NCBI GenBank assembly: GCA_964484185.1
Contig: CAZAEQ010000007.1
Location: 62,001 to 126,000, forward strand
Origin: F1-120-MAGs238 sp964484185
Lineage (GTDB): Bacteria > Planctomycetota > Phycisphaerae > Phycisphaerales > UBA1924
DNA: 64,000 nucleotides
Reading direction: 5' to 3'
Under the pieces are notes generated by a model. It worked only from the letters and a program-made list of their open reading frames with translations, did not search any database and had not been told where the DNA came from. The translations under genes and the position numbers were made by a program. Positions 24,378-32,883 of this stretch are shown here, piece after piece. Numbering within the stretch: the first letter of the stretch is position 1; each line of letters starts with the position of its first letter.

Positions 24378-25496
24378 TCACAGACTTCGGACGCGATTGA
24401 TCGTCGTGGTCTTGACCTCAAGACCCTTCAGTGCCGTGGCCAGAGCATCGGGATTTGGCGAGTAATCCATGGCGATGTGCATCGGTATCCACTCGCGACG
24501 GACCAGTTCGGCAAGGTACTGGGTGAAAGTGTGCATGCCATCTTCGCGGTTTGTCATGAGCGGTATGAGATCGTTATCCTCCCCGTTGCGGATCTTTTGA
24601 CGCACGACCGGAGTTGCGACCAGTACTTCAGTTGCAGGGACGAGCCGGAAAGGAAGATCCTCCAACGTTGGAAGCAATTTCTGAGCGCAGATGCCGCGAA
24701 GGGTGTTCGAAAGGGTTGAGCGAATAAAGTGATGCTCGGTCTGCGGGAAGAATTCAAGGATACGACTGAAACTCTGCATTGCATCCGCGGCGTGCATGGT
24801 CGAAAGCACAAGATGGCCGGTTTCCGCCGCCTGGATCGCAGCAAGAATAGTTTCCTTGTCGCGCAGTTCGCCGATAAAGATCACATCAGGATCTTCGCGA
24901 ACGATATAGCGGAGCGCTGTTGGATAATCAGAGACATCGATCCCGATCTCGCGTTGGCTGATGATGGATTTTTTTGGAACAAAACGATATTCGACCGGGT
25001 CCTCAACGGTAATGATGTGCTCAGAGCGAGTCGCATTAAGGTGTTCGACCATCGCCGCGATAGTGCTGGATTTTCCTGAGCCGGTAGTGCCGACGACGAT
25101 GACGATTCCATCGGTCGCGTGTTCGATCATGCGGCCGTAGATCGCGGGAAGGTGCAGGTCGACGTACGTGGGAATGTCGCTCTTTACGCGCCGGATTGCG
25201 GCATTGACATTGCCGCCACTGCGGAAGACGTTGACGCGGAATCGTTCCCCATCACTGAGATTGCAGGCAAAGTCTACGTTCCCGGTCTCTTCATACCTTG
25301 CGCGATGAACATCTGTGAACAGCCCTTCAACGAGCATCGCGGTATCGCCGGGGGCGAGCGGTTCAGACTCAAGGTGTTTGAGTTCCCCGCCAATTCGGTA
25401 GTACGGGGGGATGCCGACTTTGATATGAAGATCAGAGGCATCGAGTTTGCTCATCGCCGCAAGAAGTTTGTGCATAGAGACCGTGCCTGAATTCAT
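24378..25496 (-). CDS. PilT-type twitching/retraction ATPase (copy 1)
   Basis: This 372-residue hexameric ATPase of the secretion superfamily would power pilus retraction. From the ATG at 25496, Walker A is residues 136-143 (GTTGSGKS). The Asp box follows (ITVEDPVEYRF), then Walker B (DVIFIGELRDKET) and the His box (AAETGHLVLSTMHAADA). All catalytic motifs look intact. GGAGAA about 11 bases upstream supports this start over a longer frame to 25550. It stands alone, without pilin or PilC genes nearby. A second PilT-type gene lies at 38605. Confidence 0.88.
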   Translation of the reverse strand: MNSGTVSMHKLLAAMSKLDASDLHIKVGIPPYYRIGGELKHLESEPLAPGDTAMLVEGLFTDVHRARYEETGNVDFACNLSDGERFRVNVFRSGGNVNAAIRRVKSDIPTYVDLHLPAIYGRMIEHATDGIVIVVGTTGSGKSSTIAAMVEHLNATRSEHIITVEDPVEYRFVPKKSIISQREIGIDVSDYPTALRYIVREDPDVIFIGELRDKETILAAIQAAETGHLVLSTMHAADAMQSFSRILEFFPQTEHHFIRSTLSNTLRGICAQKLLPTLEDLPFRLVPATEVLVATPVVRQKIRNGEDNDLIPLMTNREDGMHTFTQYLAELVRREWIPMHIAMDYSPNPDALATALKGLEVKTTTINRVRSL

Positions 25497-25556
25497 GTGT
25501 TTCACCGTTCTCCCGACAAAGCGGGTTAGGTTCGCAGATCCATGGGCCATAGCCCT

Positions 25557-26858
25557 CTAAAAAATCGCAGCGGCCACATGGTTTAAATTTGTGCCACTTA
25601 AGCCGGTACGAATTGCGCCATTGAAGTGAGACCAGAAAGCGGAAGAGTCGTGGTTCGCGAGAAATTCGGCAGCTGGAGTACCCTGTTCGAAGGCCTGTTT
25701 GCATGCATTGCGCGTGCCGCAGGCACCGGCGAATTCTGATTCTCCATCGATGCCGTCAGTAGAGACTGCGAGAATGGAAACGTTATCAACGTTCAGGCGA
25801 TCGAGTTCCATGACGCTGGCAAGCGCAAGTTCCTGACTTGGACCGCCTTTGGAAATCTTGGGCGCGTTGCGTGCATCAACAGTTGGCTCGCCGCCGAAAA
25901 TCACTGCGCCATGCTTTCCGGCGGCGACAAATCCAGATGCGACGCGGGCGAGCTGGCGGCCGAGTGATGCGGCATCGCCCTGGAGCAGCCCGCGTTTTTC
26001 GTGGACCTTTGTGCCGCCAGCTTCGAGGATTTTCGCGAGTTCATCGATGGCGCGCTGGTTGTTACCGATGAGGCGGTGGTTGATGCGGGCGAGATGAGTG
26101 TCGCCGGGTTTGGGAGTTTCTGATGCTGGATTTGTGAGAACTTTGTTGACCGAGGGCGCGATTGATTGTGCGTTGTACTTGGCGAGGACGGCGAGAGCAT
26201 CTGCGAGGGAGGTCGGGTCAGCGACGAAGGGCCCACTGCCGATGACATCAAGCCGATCGCCGATGACATCGGAGAGAACGCAGACTTCGATGTGTGCTCG
26301 AGTGAGCATGGCAGCGCGGCCGCCTTTGAGGAGGCCGCAGTGTTTGCGAACGGTGTTGAGTTCGCTGATGTTCGCGCCCGATGCGCGAAGGTGAGAAAAG
26401 AGCGCATCCATTTCGAGCAGGTCGACGCCGGGGGCGGGAAGGGCGAGGTGGGCTGATGCGCCGCCGGAAAGGCCGACGAGCAGGCAGTCATCGGGCGTGA
26501 GAGATTCAATCGCGGTTTTGACGGCGACTGAGGCGGCGTGATTTCGGGGGGTTGAGTGAGGGTGGTCTACGAAGTAGACCTTGGCGCGGACATCGAAATC
26601 GGCGACGACGTGGGCGGGGACGGTGACAACGGCTTTCCAGTCGCCGCGGTGCCAGTGTTCTTTGGCGCAGGGGGCCTGATTGACTTTTGCGATAAGGGCT
26701 TTGGCGAGAGAGACGGAGGCTTTTCCTACTGAGAGGATGAGGAGGCGGCGGCCTTTGGCGGCAATGGTGTCGAGGTTTTCAAATCCGGCCCAGTCGGGTG
26801 ATGGGCGAAGGCGTGCGAACAGTGTTTCACAGATGCGATGGATTTCCTGCGGTTTCAT
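25557..26858 (-). CDS. Glycerate kinase, MOFRL/TtuD family
   Basis: This 433-residue enzyme is of the glycerate 2-kinase family that phosphorylates D-glycerate with ATP. It shows the N-terminal DUF4147 half (LLILSVGKASVSLAKAL, then LVGLSGGASAHLALPAPGV and ELNTVRKHCGLLKGGRAA). The C-terminal MOFRL half has FGGEPTV, GGPSQELALASVMEL and STDGIDGESEFAGA. The start at 26858 is chosen because the longer frame upstream overlaps the divergent peroxiredoxin gene. Glycerate kinase feeds glyoxylate or serine breakdown into glycolysis. It is transcribed divergently from the next gene. Confidence 0.88.
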   Translation of the reverse strand: MKPQEIHRICETLFARLRPSPDWAGFENLDTIAAKGRRLLILSVGKASVSLAKALIAKVNQAPCAKEHWHRGDWKAVVTVPAHVVADFDVRAKVYFVDHPHSTPRNHAASVAVKTAIESLTPDDCLLVGLSGGASAHLALPAPGVDLLEMDALFSHLRASGANISELNTVRKHCGLLKGGRAAMLTRAHIEVCVLSDVIGDRLDVIGSGPFVADPTSLADALAVLAKYNAQSIAPSVNKVLTNPASETPKPGDTHLARINHRLIGNNQRAIDELAKILEAGGTKVHEKRGLLQGDAASLGRQLARVASGFVAAGKHGAVIFGGEPTVDARNAPKISKGGPSQELALASVMELDRLNVDNVSILAVSTDGIDGESEFAGACGTRNACKQAFEQGTPAAEFLANHDSSAFWSHFNGAIRTGLSGTNLNHVAAAIF

Positions 26859-26946
26859 AGAAGCGACCTCAAAAGTGTCGAATCTCGAGAAACTCAGCCC
26901 GGGTAACGGTACACAGACCGAGGGGCCAGGGCCAGATAGGGGCTTT

Positions 26947-27432
26947 ATGGAGGCAATTGGGGAATATGCTCCAGGAATGCTGAAAATCGGCGATACTGCC
27001 CCACCGTTTACGCTGCCGGACCCCGAGGGAAAGATGGTCACGCTTGCGCAACTGCTTCAGGTGGGGCCGATTCTGTTGTATTTTTATCCGGCGGATTTCA
27101 CGTTGATCTGCACCAGGCAGGCGTGTTTGTATCGGGATTGCACGCCAGCTTTGAAGGAGCTTGGGATACAAATCGTGGGGATTTCGCGGCAGGACCCGGA
27201 GTCGAAAGTTCGATTTGCGGATGAGTACAAATTGGGGTTTACGCTGTTGAGCGATGTCACTGGGACCGTCACAAAGGCGTATGGGGCGACCTTTCTAGGC
27301 GGCATTTTTGTGCGTCGGATCGCTTTTGTGATACAGGCCGATGGGCGGATAAGCGACAAGGTGGAGTCGCTATTTTCGCTGGAAAAACACGAGAGATTGG
27401 TAAGGGAAATGATTCAGCGGCGGAAAGCGTGA
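26947..27432 (+). CDS. bcp: Peroxiredoxin, Bcp/PrxQ type
   Basis: This product of 161 residues reduces hydroperoxides with a thioredoxin-type partner. The active site is DFTLICTRQAC, where C55 is the peroxidatic and C60 the likely resolving cysteine, spaced as in Bcp. The fold motif GDTAPPFTLPDPEGK is at the N-terminus. ATG at 26947 or 26977 could be used; AGGA precedes the second. The stop overlaps a GTG start of the following hydrolase gene, so the two are probably co-translated. Confidence 0.87.
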   Translation: MEAIGEYAPGMLKIGDTAPPFTLPDPEGKMVTLAQLLQVGPILLYFYPADFTLICTRQACLYRDCTPALKELGIQIVGISRQDPESKVRFADEYKLGFTLLSDVTGTVTKAYGATFLGGIFVRRIAFVIQADGRISDKVESLFSLEKHERLVREMIQRRKA

Positions 27433-28301
27433 GTTGCATGGCGTTAGGTGCACCTTTGGGCAGGTTGCGTTCTACTATCGCGGACGTGACGACCGTGCCT
27501 TCGACATCTCGTGGACTGACTTTGCTCGGCCCAGCCAAGCGCCCCGTACCGGTCAGAGTGCTGGACTCCGGGTCCGGGCCCCCCATCGTTTTTCTACATG
27601 GGCTGGTGGGACTGAACGAACACTGGGAAGATGTGGTGGCGGGCGTGCAGTCGAAGTTGCGATGCACGATGCTTGAGGTGCCGCTGCTGGAGCTTGAGGG
27701 CGACGACTGTTGCATTCAAGGCGTGACGGAATTGACGAGCCGGTTTCTGGCTGAGCACATTATTCCAAATTATGGGCCGCCGATTATTGCGGGGAACTCG
27801 TTTGGCGGGCATGTCGCGCTGCGATTGGCGATTGAGCATCCGACGATGGTGCGTGCGCTGGTGCTGGCGGGTTCGAGCGGGTTGATTGAGAAATCGATGG
27901 TTTCGGATATTCAGATCAGGCCGAGCCGCGAATGGCTGGCGCGGAAGATTGGCGAATTGTTCTGTGACCAATCGAAGATGCGCGAGGCGGATCTGGATCG
28001 CGCGTTTAATGCGTTGCAGGCACGTGGCGGAGCGCGGGCGATGGTGCGGCTGTCGCGATCGGCAAGAAAGAACCACCTGGGCAGTCAGTTGTCAACGATT
28101 AAATGTCCTGCATTACTTGTGTGGGGCAAACAGGACATTGTGACGCCACCGGAAGCGGCAGAAGGGTTTTTGAAGCTCTTGCCGAATTCGCAGATTGTGT
28201 GGTTTGATCAGTGCGGGCATGTGCCGATGGTGGAATGTTCGGAGCAGTTTTCGGCAGCACTGCTGGCGTTTGCGGATTCATTGACCGCACGCGGACTATG
28301 A
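27429..28301 (+). CDS. Alpha/beta hydrolase
   Basis: This is a 290-residue alpha/beta-hydrolase-fold enzyme. The oxyanion region is IVFLHGLVG, the nucleophile is Ser in GNSFGGHVAL, the acid is Asp in WGKQDIVTPPE and the His is in DQCGHVPMVE. The sequence pattern resembles C-C bond hydrolases and small-ester hydrolases, so the substrate is open. The GTG start overlaps the stop of the peroxiredoxin gene; ATG at 27438 is an alternative. It is followed 9 bases later by the GH3 gene. Confidence 0.85.
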   Translation: MSCMALGAPLGRLRSTIADVTTVPSTSRGLTLLGPAKRPVPVRVLDSGSGPPIVFLHGLVGLNEHWEDVVAGVQSKLRCTMLEVPLLELEGDDCCIQGVTELTSRFLAEHIIPNYGPPIIAGNSFGGHVALRLAIEHPTMVRALVLAGSSGLIEKSMVSDIQIRPSREWLARKIGELFCDQSKMREADLDRAFNALQARGGARAMVRLSRSARKNHLGSQLSTIKCPALLVWGKQDIVTPPEAAEGFLKLLPNSQIVWFDQCGHVPMVECSEQFSAALLAFADSLTARGL

Positions 28302-28310
28302 TGTAATATT

Positions 28311-29948
28311 ATGAATACTCAACCGGCATCCAATGGCGGTTATCGATGGACCTCGCTGATTGGAGCGGGGCTTGGATTGAAGCAGTGGTCGCGGATTCGG
28401 AAGCTGAGTGATATTGAATACTGGAAGCGTGAGACTGCGCGGTTGCAGGTGAAGCAATTGCGGCGGAACCTGGCGGCGGCGAGAAATACGGTTTTTGGGA
28501 AGCAGCATGATTTCACGCGGTTGAGTGTTCTGGGCGAAAGCGATTTGCTGAAGGCGTATCAGTCGGTGATTGGGGTGAAGGACTGGTATGCGTTCAAGGA
28601 TTTGATTGCGCGGATGAGGGAAGGGGCGGAGCCGGATGTTTTGTGGCCTGGGCTGGTGCAGGATTTTGCGCAGACTTCGGGGACGACGGCGGGGGATAAA
28701 TACATTCCGGTGAGTAAGGCGATGCTGAAGAGTAATTTTCAGGCATCGATGGATATCTTCGGGAATATGAGCCGTTTTGGCGTGAATTTGCCAAGGTTAA
28801 CGGGTGGGAAGTCGCTGTTCCTGGGTGGGTCGAGTGATCTAGAGACTTCGAGCAAGGGGATTCGCACGGGCGATTTGTCGGGGATTATTTCGCCGCTCAT
28901 CCGCTGGCCGATTTCGGAGATTTATCTGCCGGGTCCGGTGATTGCACTTGAGAAACATTGGCCGACGAAGATTGAGTTGATGGCGAAGCGGTGCGTGAAT
29001 GAAGATGTCCGCATGGTGAGCGGCATGCCATCGTGGGGCCTGGTGCTTTTCAATCGCGTGATGGAGCTCGCACGCGAACAGGGACGGACTGTGAATTGCC
29101 TGCGCGATGTGTGGCCCAATCTGACGATCTTTGTGCATGGCGGTGTGCGGTATTCGCCGTTTGATCCGCGCGTGCGGCAGGCCTGGAGCGGCGGCGACAC
29201 AGACTTGCCACATCGGCTGGAGCTGTATCCGGCATCGGAAGGGTTTATCGCGATGCAGGACACTGCGGGCGATCCGGGGATGCGGCTGTGCAGCGATCAG
29301 GGGAATTTCTTTGAATTTGTGCCGCTGGAAGAGATCAATGAGAGCAACCCGCGCGGGTTTGGATGCTGGGAAGTTGAAAAGAAGCAGAAGTATGTGGTGG
29401 TGATGAGCACGTGCGCGGGCTTGTGGCGGTATGTACTGGGAGATGTTGTGGAGTTTGACACGATTCCGGCGGATCTTGCCGGCAATGGCGGCGATGGGCC
29501 GTGTCGATTGAGGATTGTGGGGCGGCATCGGGCGTTTATCAATGCGTTTGGTGAGAACCTGATTGTTGAGCATATTGAGAATGCAGTGATTGTGGCGGCT
29601 CGAGCTGCGGGGTGGACGATTGGCGAGTTTACCGCCGCACCGGTGTATCCCGCGGCGGGGCGGCAGGCGGGACTGGAACTTGCGATTGAGGTGCAGGCGA
29701 GCGATGCGGCGTCCGTGAAAGTGTTCCGCGATGCGTTTGATGCTGATTTGAAAAAGCAGAACGTGGATTACACGACGAAGCGGACGGCGGGACTGGGGAT
29801 GGGAGAGCCGACGATTACGCCGATGCCGATCGGAACTTTTCATGCGTGGCTGGAGTCAAAGGGCAAGCTGGGCGGGCAGCATAAGTGTCCACGGTGCGCG
29901 AATAACCGCGACGTGCTGGATGCGGTAGTTGCCCATATTCGTCGGTAA
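28311..29948 (+). CDS. GH3-family acyl-adenylating enzyme
   Basis: This 545-residue protein is of the GH3 family, best known in plants for joining amino acids to jasmonate or auxin, and belongs to the ANL adenylate-forming superfamily. Motifs include FAQTSGTTAGDKYIPVS (phosphate-binding loop), the LYPASEGFIAMQD segment, and YVLGDVVEF followed by GRHRAFINAFGENLIVEHIE. Bacterial GH3 proteins have no established common substrate. It ends with a CPRCANN motif of unusual spacing. It probably forms an operon with the peroxiredoxin and hydrolase genes. Codons are strongly G-ending, unlike the flagellar genes. Confidence 0.88.
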   Translation: MNTQPASNGGYRWTSLIGAGLGLKQWSRIRKLSDIEYWKRETARLQVKQLRRNLAAARNTVFGKQHDFTRLSVLGESDLLKAYQSVIGVKDWYAFKDLIARMREGAEPDVLWPGLVQDFAQTSGTTAGDKYIPVSKAMLKSNFQASMDIFGNMSRFGVNLPRLTGGKSLFLGGSSDLETSSKGIRTGDLSGIISPLIRWPISEIYLPGPVIALEKHWPTKIELMAKRCVNEDVRMVSGMPSWGLVLFNRVMELAREQGRTVNCLRDVWPNLTIFVHGGVRYSPFDPRVRQAWSGGDTDLPHRLELYPASEGFIAMQDTAGDPGMRLCSDQGNFFEFVPLEEINESNPRGFGCWEVEKKQKYVVVMSTCAGLWRYVLGDVVEFDTIPADLAGNGGDGPCRLRIVGRHRAFINAFGENLIVEHIENAVIVAARAAGWTIGEFTAAPVYPAAGRQAGLELAIEVQASDAASVKVFRDAFDADLKKQNVDYTTKRTAGLGMGEPTITPMPIGTFHAWLESKGKLGGQHKCPRCANNRDVLDAVVAHIRR

Positions 29949-29949
29949 A

Positions 29950-30936
29950 TCAGCGTTTTTTGACCGTGATGCGGATGAGGCGGTTTGGGGCATCGAAGGA
30001 GAGATTGCTTGGCATGTCGGCGAAGACCGCTTCTTTGGATGTGATGCTGCGCTCAAGGTCTTCATAGGTAAGCGAGAGGGTCGCGACGACTTTGAATTCA
30101 TCGCGCGTAAGCTGGTCGAGCAGGTCGCTTGGGCCAGTGACTTTAACATCGCGGAGAAACTGGTCTGCTTCGTTGAGCGTGACATCGAAGCGGGCGAGTT
30201 CGCGCGGGGCCATGCGGACCATGACCGGGACAGTCTTGAGTGTGACCGTGTTCTGCTTGCTCTTGAGTTTGAGGGCGATCTCGACGTTTGCGGGTTCGAT
30301 TGAGAACCCTGCCAGCGCTGGCGGACTTCTGAGCGGCACGCCGGTGAGCACTTCGCGGCGGCCTGGCACGAGTTGTTTGACTTTGGCGATATCTACCGCG
30401 GCGATCAGGATTGGGCTATCGGGAAATGTCGCGGCGACTTTGGCAGGGAGAAAAATGCGTGCTGTCGAAGGCTTTACTTCGGCAGCGCCATCGAGCTCGG
30501 CATCGGTGAGTTCAACGCGGATGTTGGCCGTGAGAGGAACGAGTTTGTCAACTTCGATCCGGACCGTGGCCGGGCTGACGCGGGCGATGGTGACGCCTTT
30601 GCCGGGAAGGCCAGCAGAACTGCGGAGCGCGGTTCGAAGATCGATGGTGTGTTCACCGGGTTCGGAGGGCACACCTGCCTGACCGGGGATGAGCTTTACA
30701 TTTCGAAGAACTCGTTCGGCTTCATCGATTTCGGCGGTGGAGCCTTCGATGACGATATCTGCAACTTCGTGCCAGTTTTGATTATCGAGGACGCGGACGA
30801 ATGTGGATTCATCGCCGCTGAAGCTGATGGATGCGGTCGGAAGTTCGCGTGTGCGCACGCTCGCTGCTTCGGCGAAGACCCACACCACGATGGTGATGAA
30901 GGTGACAATGACGATGGTTCCGAGGTGACGAAGCAT
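29950..30936 (-). CDS. YbbR-like membrane-anchored protein
   Basis: This product of 328 residues has one N-terminal transmembrane segment (LGTIVIVTFITIVVWVFAEA) followed by beta-rich repeats outside the cytoplasm. Repeating SPATVRIEVDKLV and EPANVEIALKLK edges resemble YbbR domains, which in other bacteria regulate diadenylate cyclase. No cyclase gene is adjacent here, so that role is not supported. The gene overlaps no neighbour and faces the GH3 gene tail to tail with a one-base gap. Confidence 0.6.
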   Translation of the reverse strand: MLRHLGTIVIVTFITIVVWVFAEAASVRTRELPTASISFSGDESTFVRVLDNQNWHEVADIVIEGSTAEIDEAERVLRNVKLIPGQAGVPSEPGEHTIDLRTALRSSAGLPGKGVTIARVSPATVRIEVDKLVPLTANIRVELTDAELDGAAEVKPSTARIFLPAKVAATFPDSPILIAAVDIAKVKQLVPGRREVLTGVPLRSPPALAGFSIEPANVEIALKLKSKQNTVTLKTVPVMVRMAPRELARFDVTLNEADQFLRDVKVTGPSDLLDQLTRDEFKVVATLSLTYEDLERSITSKEAVFADMPSNLSFDAPNRLIRITVKKR

Positions 30937-30969
30937 GGGGAAGCATAATCACGTGCAATCACCGTATCT

Positions 30970-31533
30970 TCACCGGGGGCGGCGTGTGCCTTTCCAGTTG
31001 CTGCCCTTGCGAAGCGTGCCGACCTGGGCATCGGGGACGCGCTCTTCAAAGGGGATGAGGTCGCGGATATTGAGGCCAATTTCCATGAGGACCCATTCGC
31101 GACCACATTCGGGGCAGCGGACGCGGGCATCGCCGGGGGTGCCGGGGTGAAGCGCGGTTTGGAGGACCGGGAGGCCGATGAGGCTTTGCTTGCACTTGGG
31201 GCAATGGGCGCGACGGAGGTCTTTGCGGATGAGGAAGTAGAGATGGAGGTCGCGGGCGAGGAGGTGGAGGATGCAGATGAGAAGGGTGAGAGTGGCGGCA
31301 AGGATGACGATGGCAACAAAGAGCGAGTTGTCGTGCTTGAACATGTCGCGGATGAGGTAGGCGATGCCGCCGGTTGCGGCGATTGCGGCGAGGACGACGG
31401 ATAGCCCTCGAAGAAAGATGTGGGAGGGAGTGGTGAAGAGATAGGCGCGGACGATAAGGGATTGACACTCGCTATCGGTCAGGTGATCGAGTTCTTCGAA
31501 TGCACGCCAGATTTTGAGGCCGGGAATTCGCAT
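30970..31533 (-). CDS. Membrane protein with zinc ribbon (paralogue A)
   Basis: This product of 187 residues has an N-terminal conserved segment (ELDHLTDSECQSLIVRA), two transmembrane helices (about residues 40-62 and 70-92) and a C-terminal zinc ribbon with CPKCKQSL and CPECGREW. It is clearly paralogous to the gene immediately upstream on the same strand. Both may be membrane proteins carrying a metal-binding or protein-interaction knob. No function is known to me. Confidence 0.7.
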   Translation of the reverse strand: MRIPGLKIWRAFEELDHLTDSECQSLIVRAYLFTTPSHIFLRGLSVVLAAIAATGGIAYLIRDMFKHDNSLFVAIVILAATLTLLICILHLLARDLHLYFLIRKDLRRAHCPKCKQSLIGLPVLQTALHPGTPGDARVRCPECGREWVLMEIGLNIRDLIPFEERVPDAQVGTLRKGSNWKGTRRPR

Positions 31534-31536
31534 GAA

Positions 31537-32019
31537 TCACTTTCCAAGTGCAAGATCCTCTGGTGTCAGCCCGAGTGTAGACAGACGCGTGACAAGGCCG
31601 CATTCCGGGCAGGTTATGGCATCGTCGAGCGGAGCCAAACCAAGCAACAGGTATGAGCAGCCGCTGCATTTTTTGGAACCGAGGTAGCGGCTCATGGCGC
31701 GGCGCACCCAGAAATTGCGCACTTTCATCGCACACCACATTCCAGCGGCGAGCGCTGCGGCAATAGAGAAATAGACTCGTACGAGTTCAACAACACCGCC
31801 TCGTCCTCCAGTGCCGGGCAGGTTTTCCAGGATCATCAGGAGCGTGAACAATGTGGTTATGAATGCCGCGAAAAGGGCCGTAACTGCGAGCACGGCGGCG
31901 AGAACCTGAGAGGCATACTGCTCACGCATTGCGCGGCGAAGGAAGGTCTCGCATTCTTGATCGGTGAACCGATCGAACTCTGGAACAGTGCGATAGATTT
32001 TTGTGAAAGGGAGTCGCAT
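31537..32019 (-). CDS. Membrane protein with zinc ribbon (paralogue B)
   Basis: This product of 160 residues has the same layout as its neighbour: an EFDRFTDQECETFLRRA segment, two membrane helices and a C-terminal ribbon with CSGCSYLL and CPECGLVT. It is separated from paralogue A by three bases, so they form a two-gene operon from tandem duplication. The function is unknown. Confidence 0.7.
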   Translation of the reverse strand: MRLPFTKIYRTVPEFDRFTDQECETFLRRAMREQYASQVLAAVLAVTALFAAFITTLFTLLMILENLPGTGGRGGVVELVRVYFSIAAALAAGMWCAMKVRNFWVRRAMSRYLGSKKCSGCSYLLLGLAPLDDAITCPECGLVTRLSTLGLTPEDLALGK

Positions 32020-32136
32020 TCGGTGATCTCTAGATCATACCGATAGCGGCGCTCGCGGGTTGCATCGCTGTTGCATAGCTGCAACTGCTCATGCTTTGAG
32101 CCAGTTCCCCAGTTCGAGTCTCACCAGCGCAAAACT

Positions 32137-32796
32137 TTACCGGCGACGACGCACAAGCACAACGCTGCAACCAACCAGGGCGAGTGTGGTAGGCGCCGGG
32201 ACAAACATCACATCAACACCGAACGTTTGAGCTTGCACACGGATAGCAAGTCCACCCTCGGTCCAAAGCAGCGTGTTGTATGGTGGCGATCCGCCGAAGG
32301 ACCCGGGTATCGAGCTGATCTGTCTAGTCCCTATGGTGTCCGTAAACTGTAGATCAAAACGAAAGATGGTGGCGGGGTTGCTTGTATCCATCGGATCACC
32401 GAACGCGCCGTTTCCTTGACCACAATCCAACCAGCGAGACCCCACTCCGGGAGCATCGAAATCGCGGGAATCATCGAGCTTGGTCGTGTTGCCGAATCGA
32501 AAAGCCGCGATGGTGAGTGCTGCAAAATTGAAAGGCATTGGTCGATGCATGTTCGACACACTGTCATTGCCATTAACTGAGTGAATCACCGCATCAAATA
32601 TTGTGCCACCAAAGGCGTACGCATTACTCCCGCCCCATTCCGCGGCAAGCCGAACCTGAACATTCTGCTGCGTAGTGGTCAACTGAGTGCGAGTCCAGCC
32701 GCTGCCGTCATTGGCTTCCCAGTAGAGATTGGCAAAGTGGGTCTGCCCGAGGGCGATGCCAGCGACTCCGAAACTCAGCAACGCAGTTCTCAACAT
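32137..32796 (-). CDS. Secreted protein with PEP-CTERM-like tail
   Basis: This product of 219 residues has a signal peptide (MLRTALLSFGVAGIALG) and an unknown body with predicted beta strands. It ends in the sorting tail APTTLALVGCSVVLVRRRR. That tail has a short proline motif, a hydrophobic span and an arginine cluster, as in PEP-CTERM-like signals of Phycisphaerae. It is likely exported and processed or anchored at the cell surface. The start is preceded on its strand by AGGAAGTAGAGA. Confidence 0.75.
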   Translation of the reverse strand: MLRTALLSFGVAGIALGQTHFANLYWEANDGSGWTRTQLTTTQQNVQVRLAAEWGGSNAYAFGGTIFDAVIHSVNGNDSVSNMHRPMPFNFAALTIAAFRFGNTTKLDDSRDFDAPGVGSRWLDCGQGNGAFGDPMDTSNPATIFRFDLQFTDTIGTRQISSIPGSFGGSPPYNTLLWTEGGLAIRVQAQTFGVDVMFVPAPTTLALVGCSVVLVRRRR

Positions 32797-32883
32797 TCTC
32801 TACTTCCTTTTATATAATTGAACTATTCACACTAAAGATGCCACAACTCCTGTTCGATACCAGCAAATTCAAAGGAGAACTCG

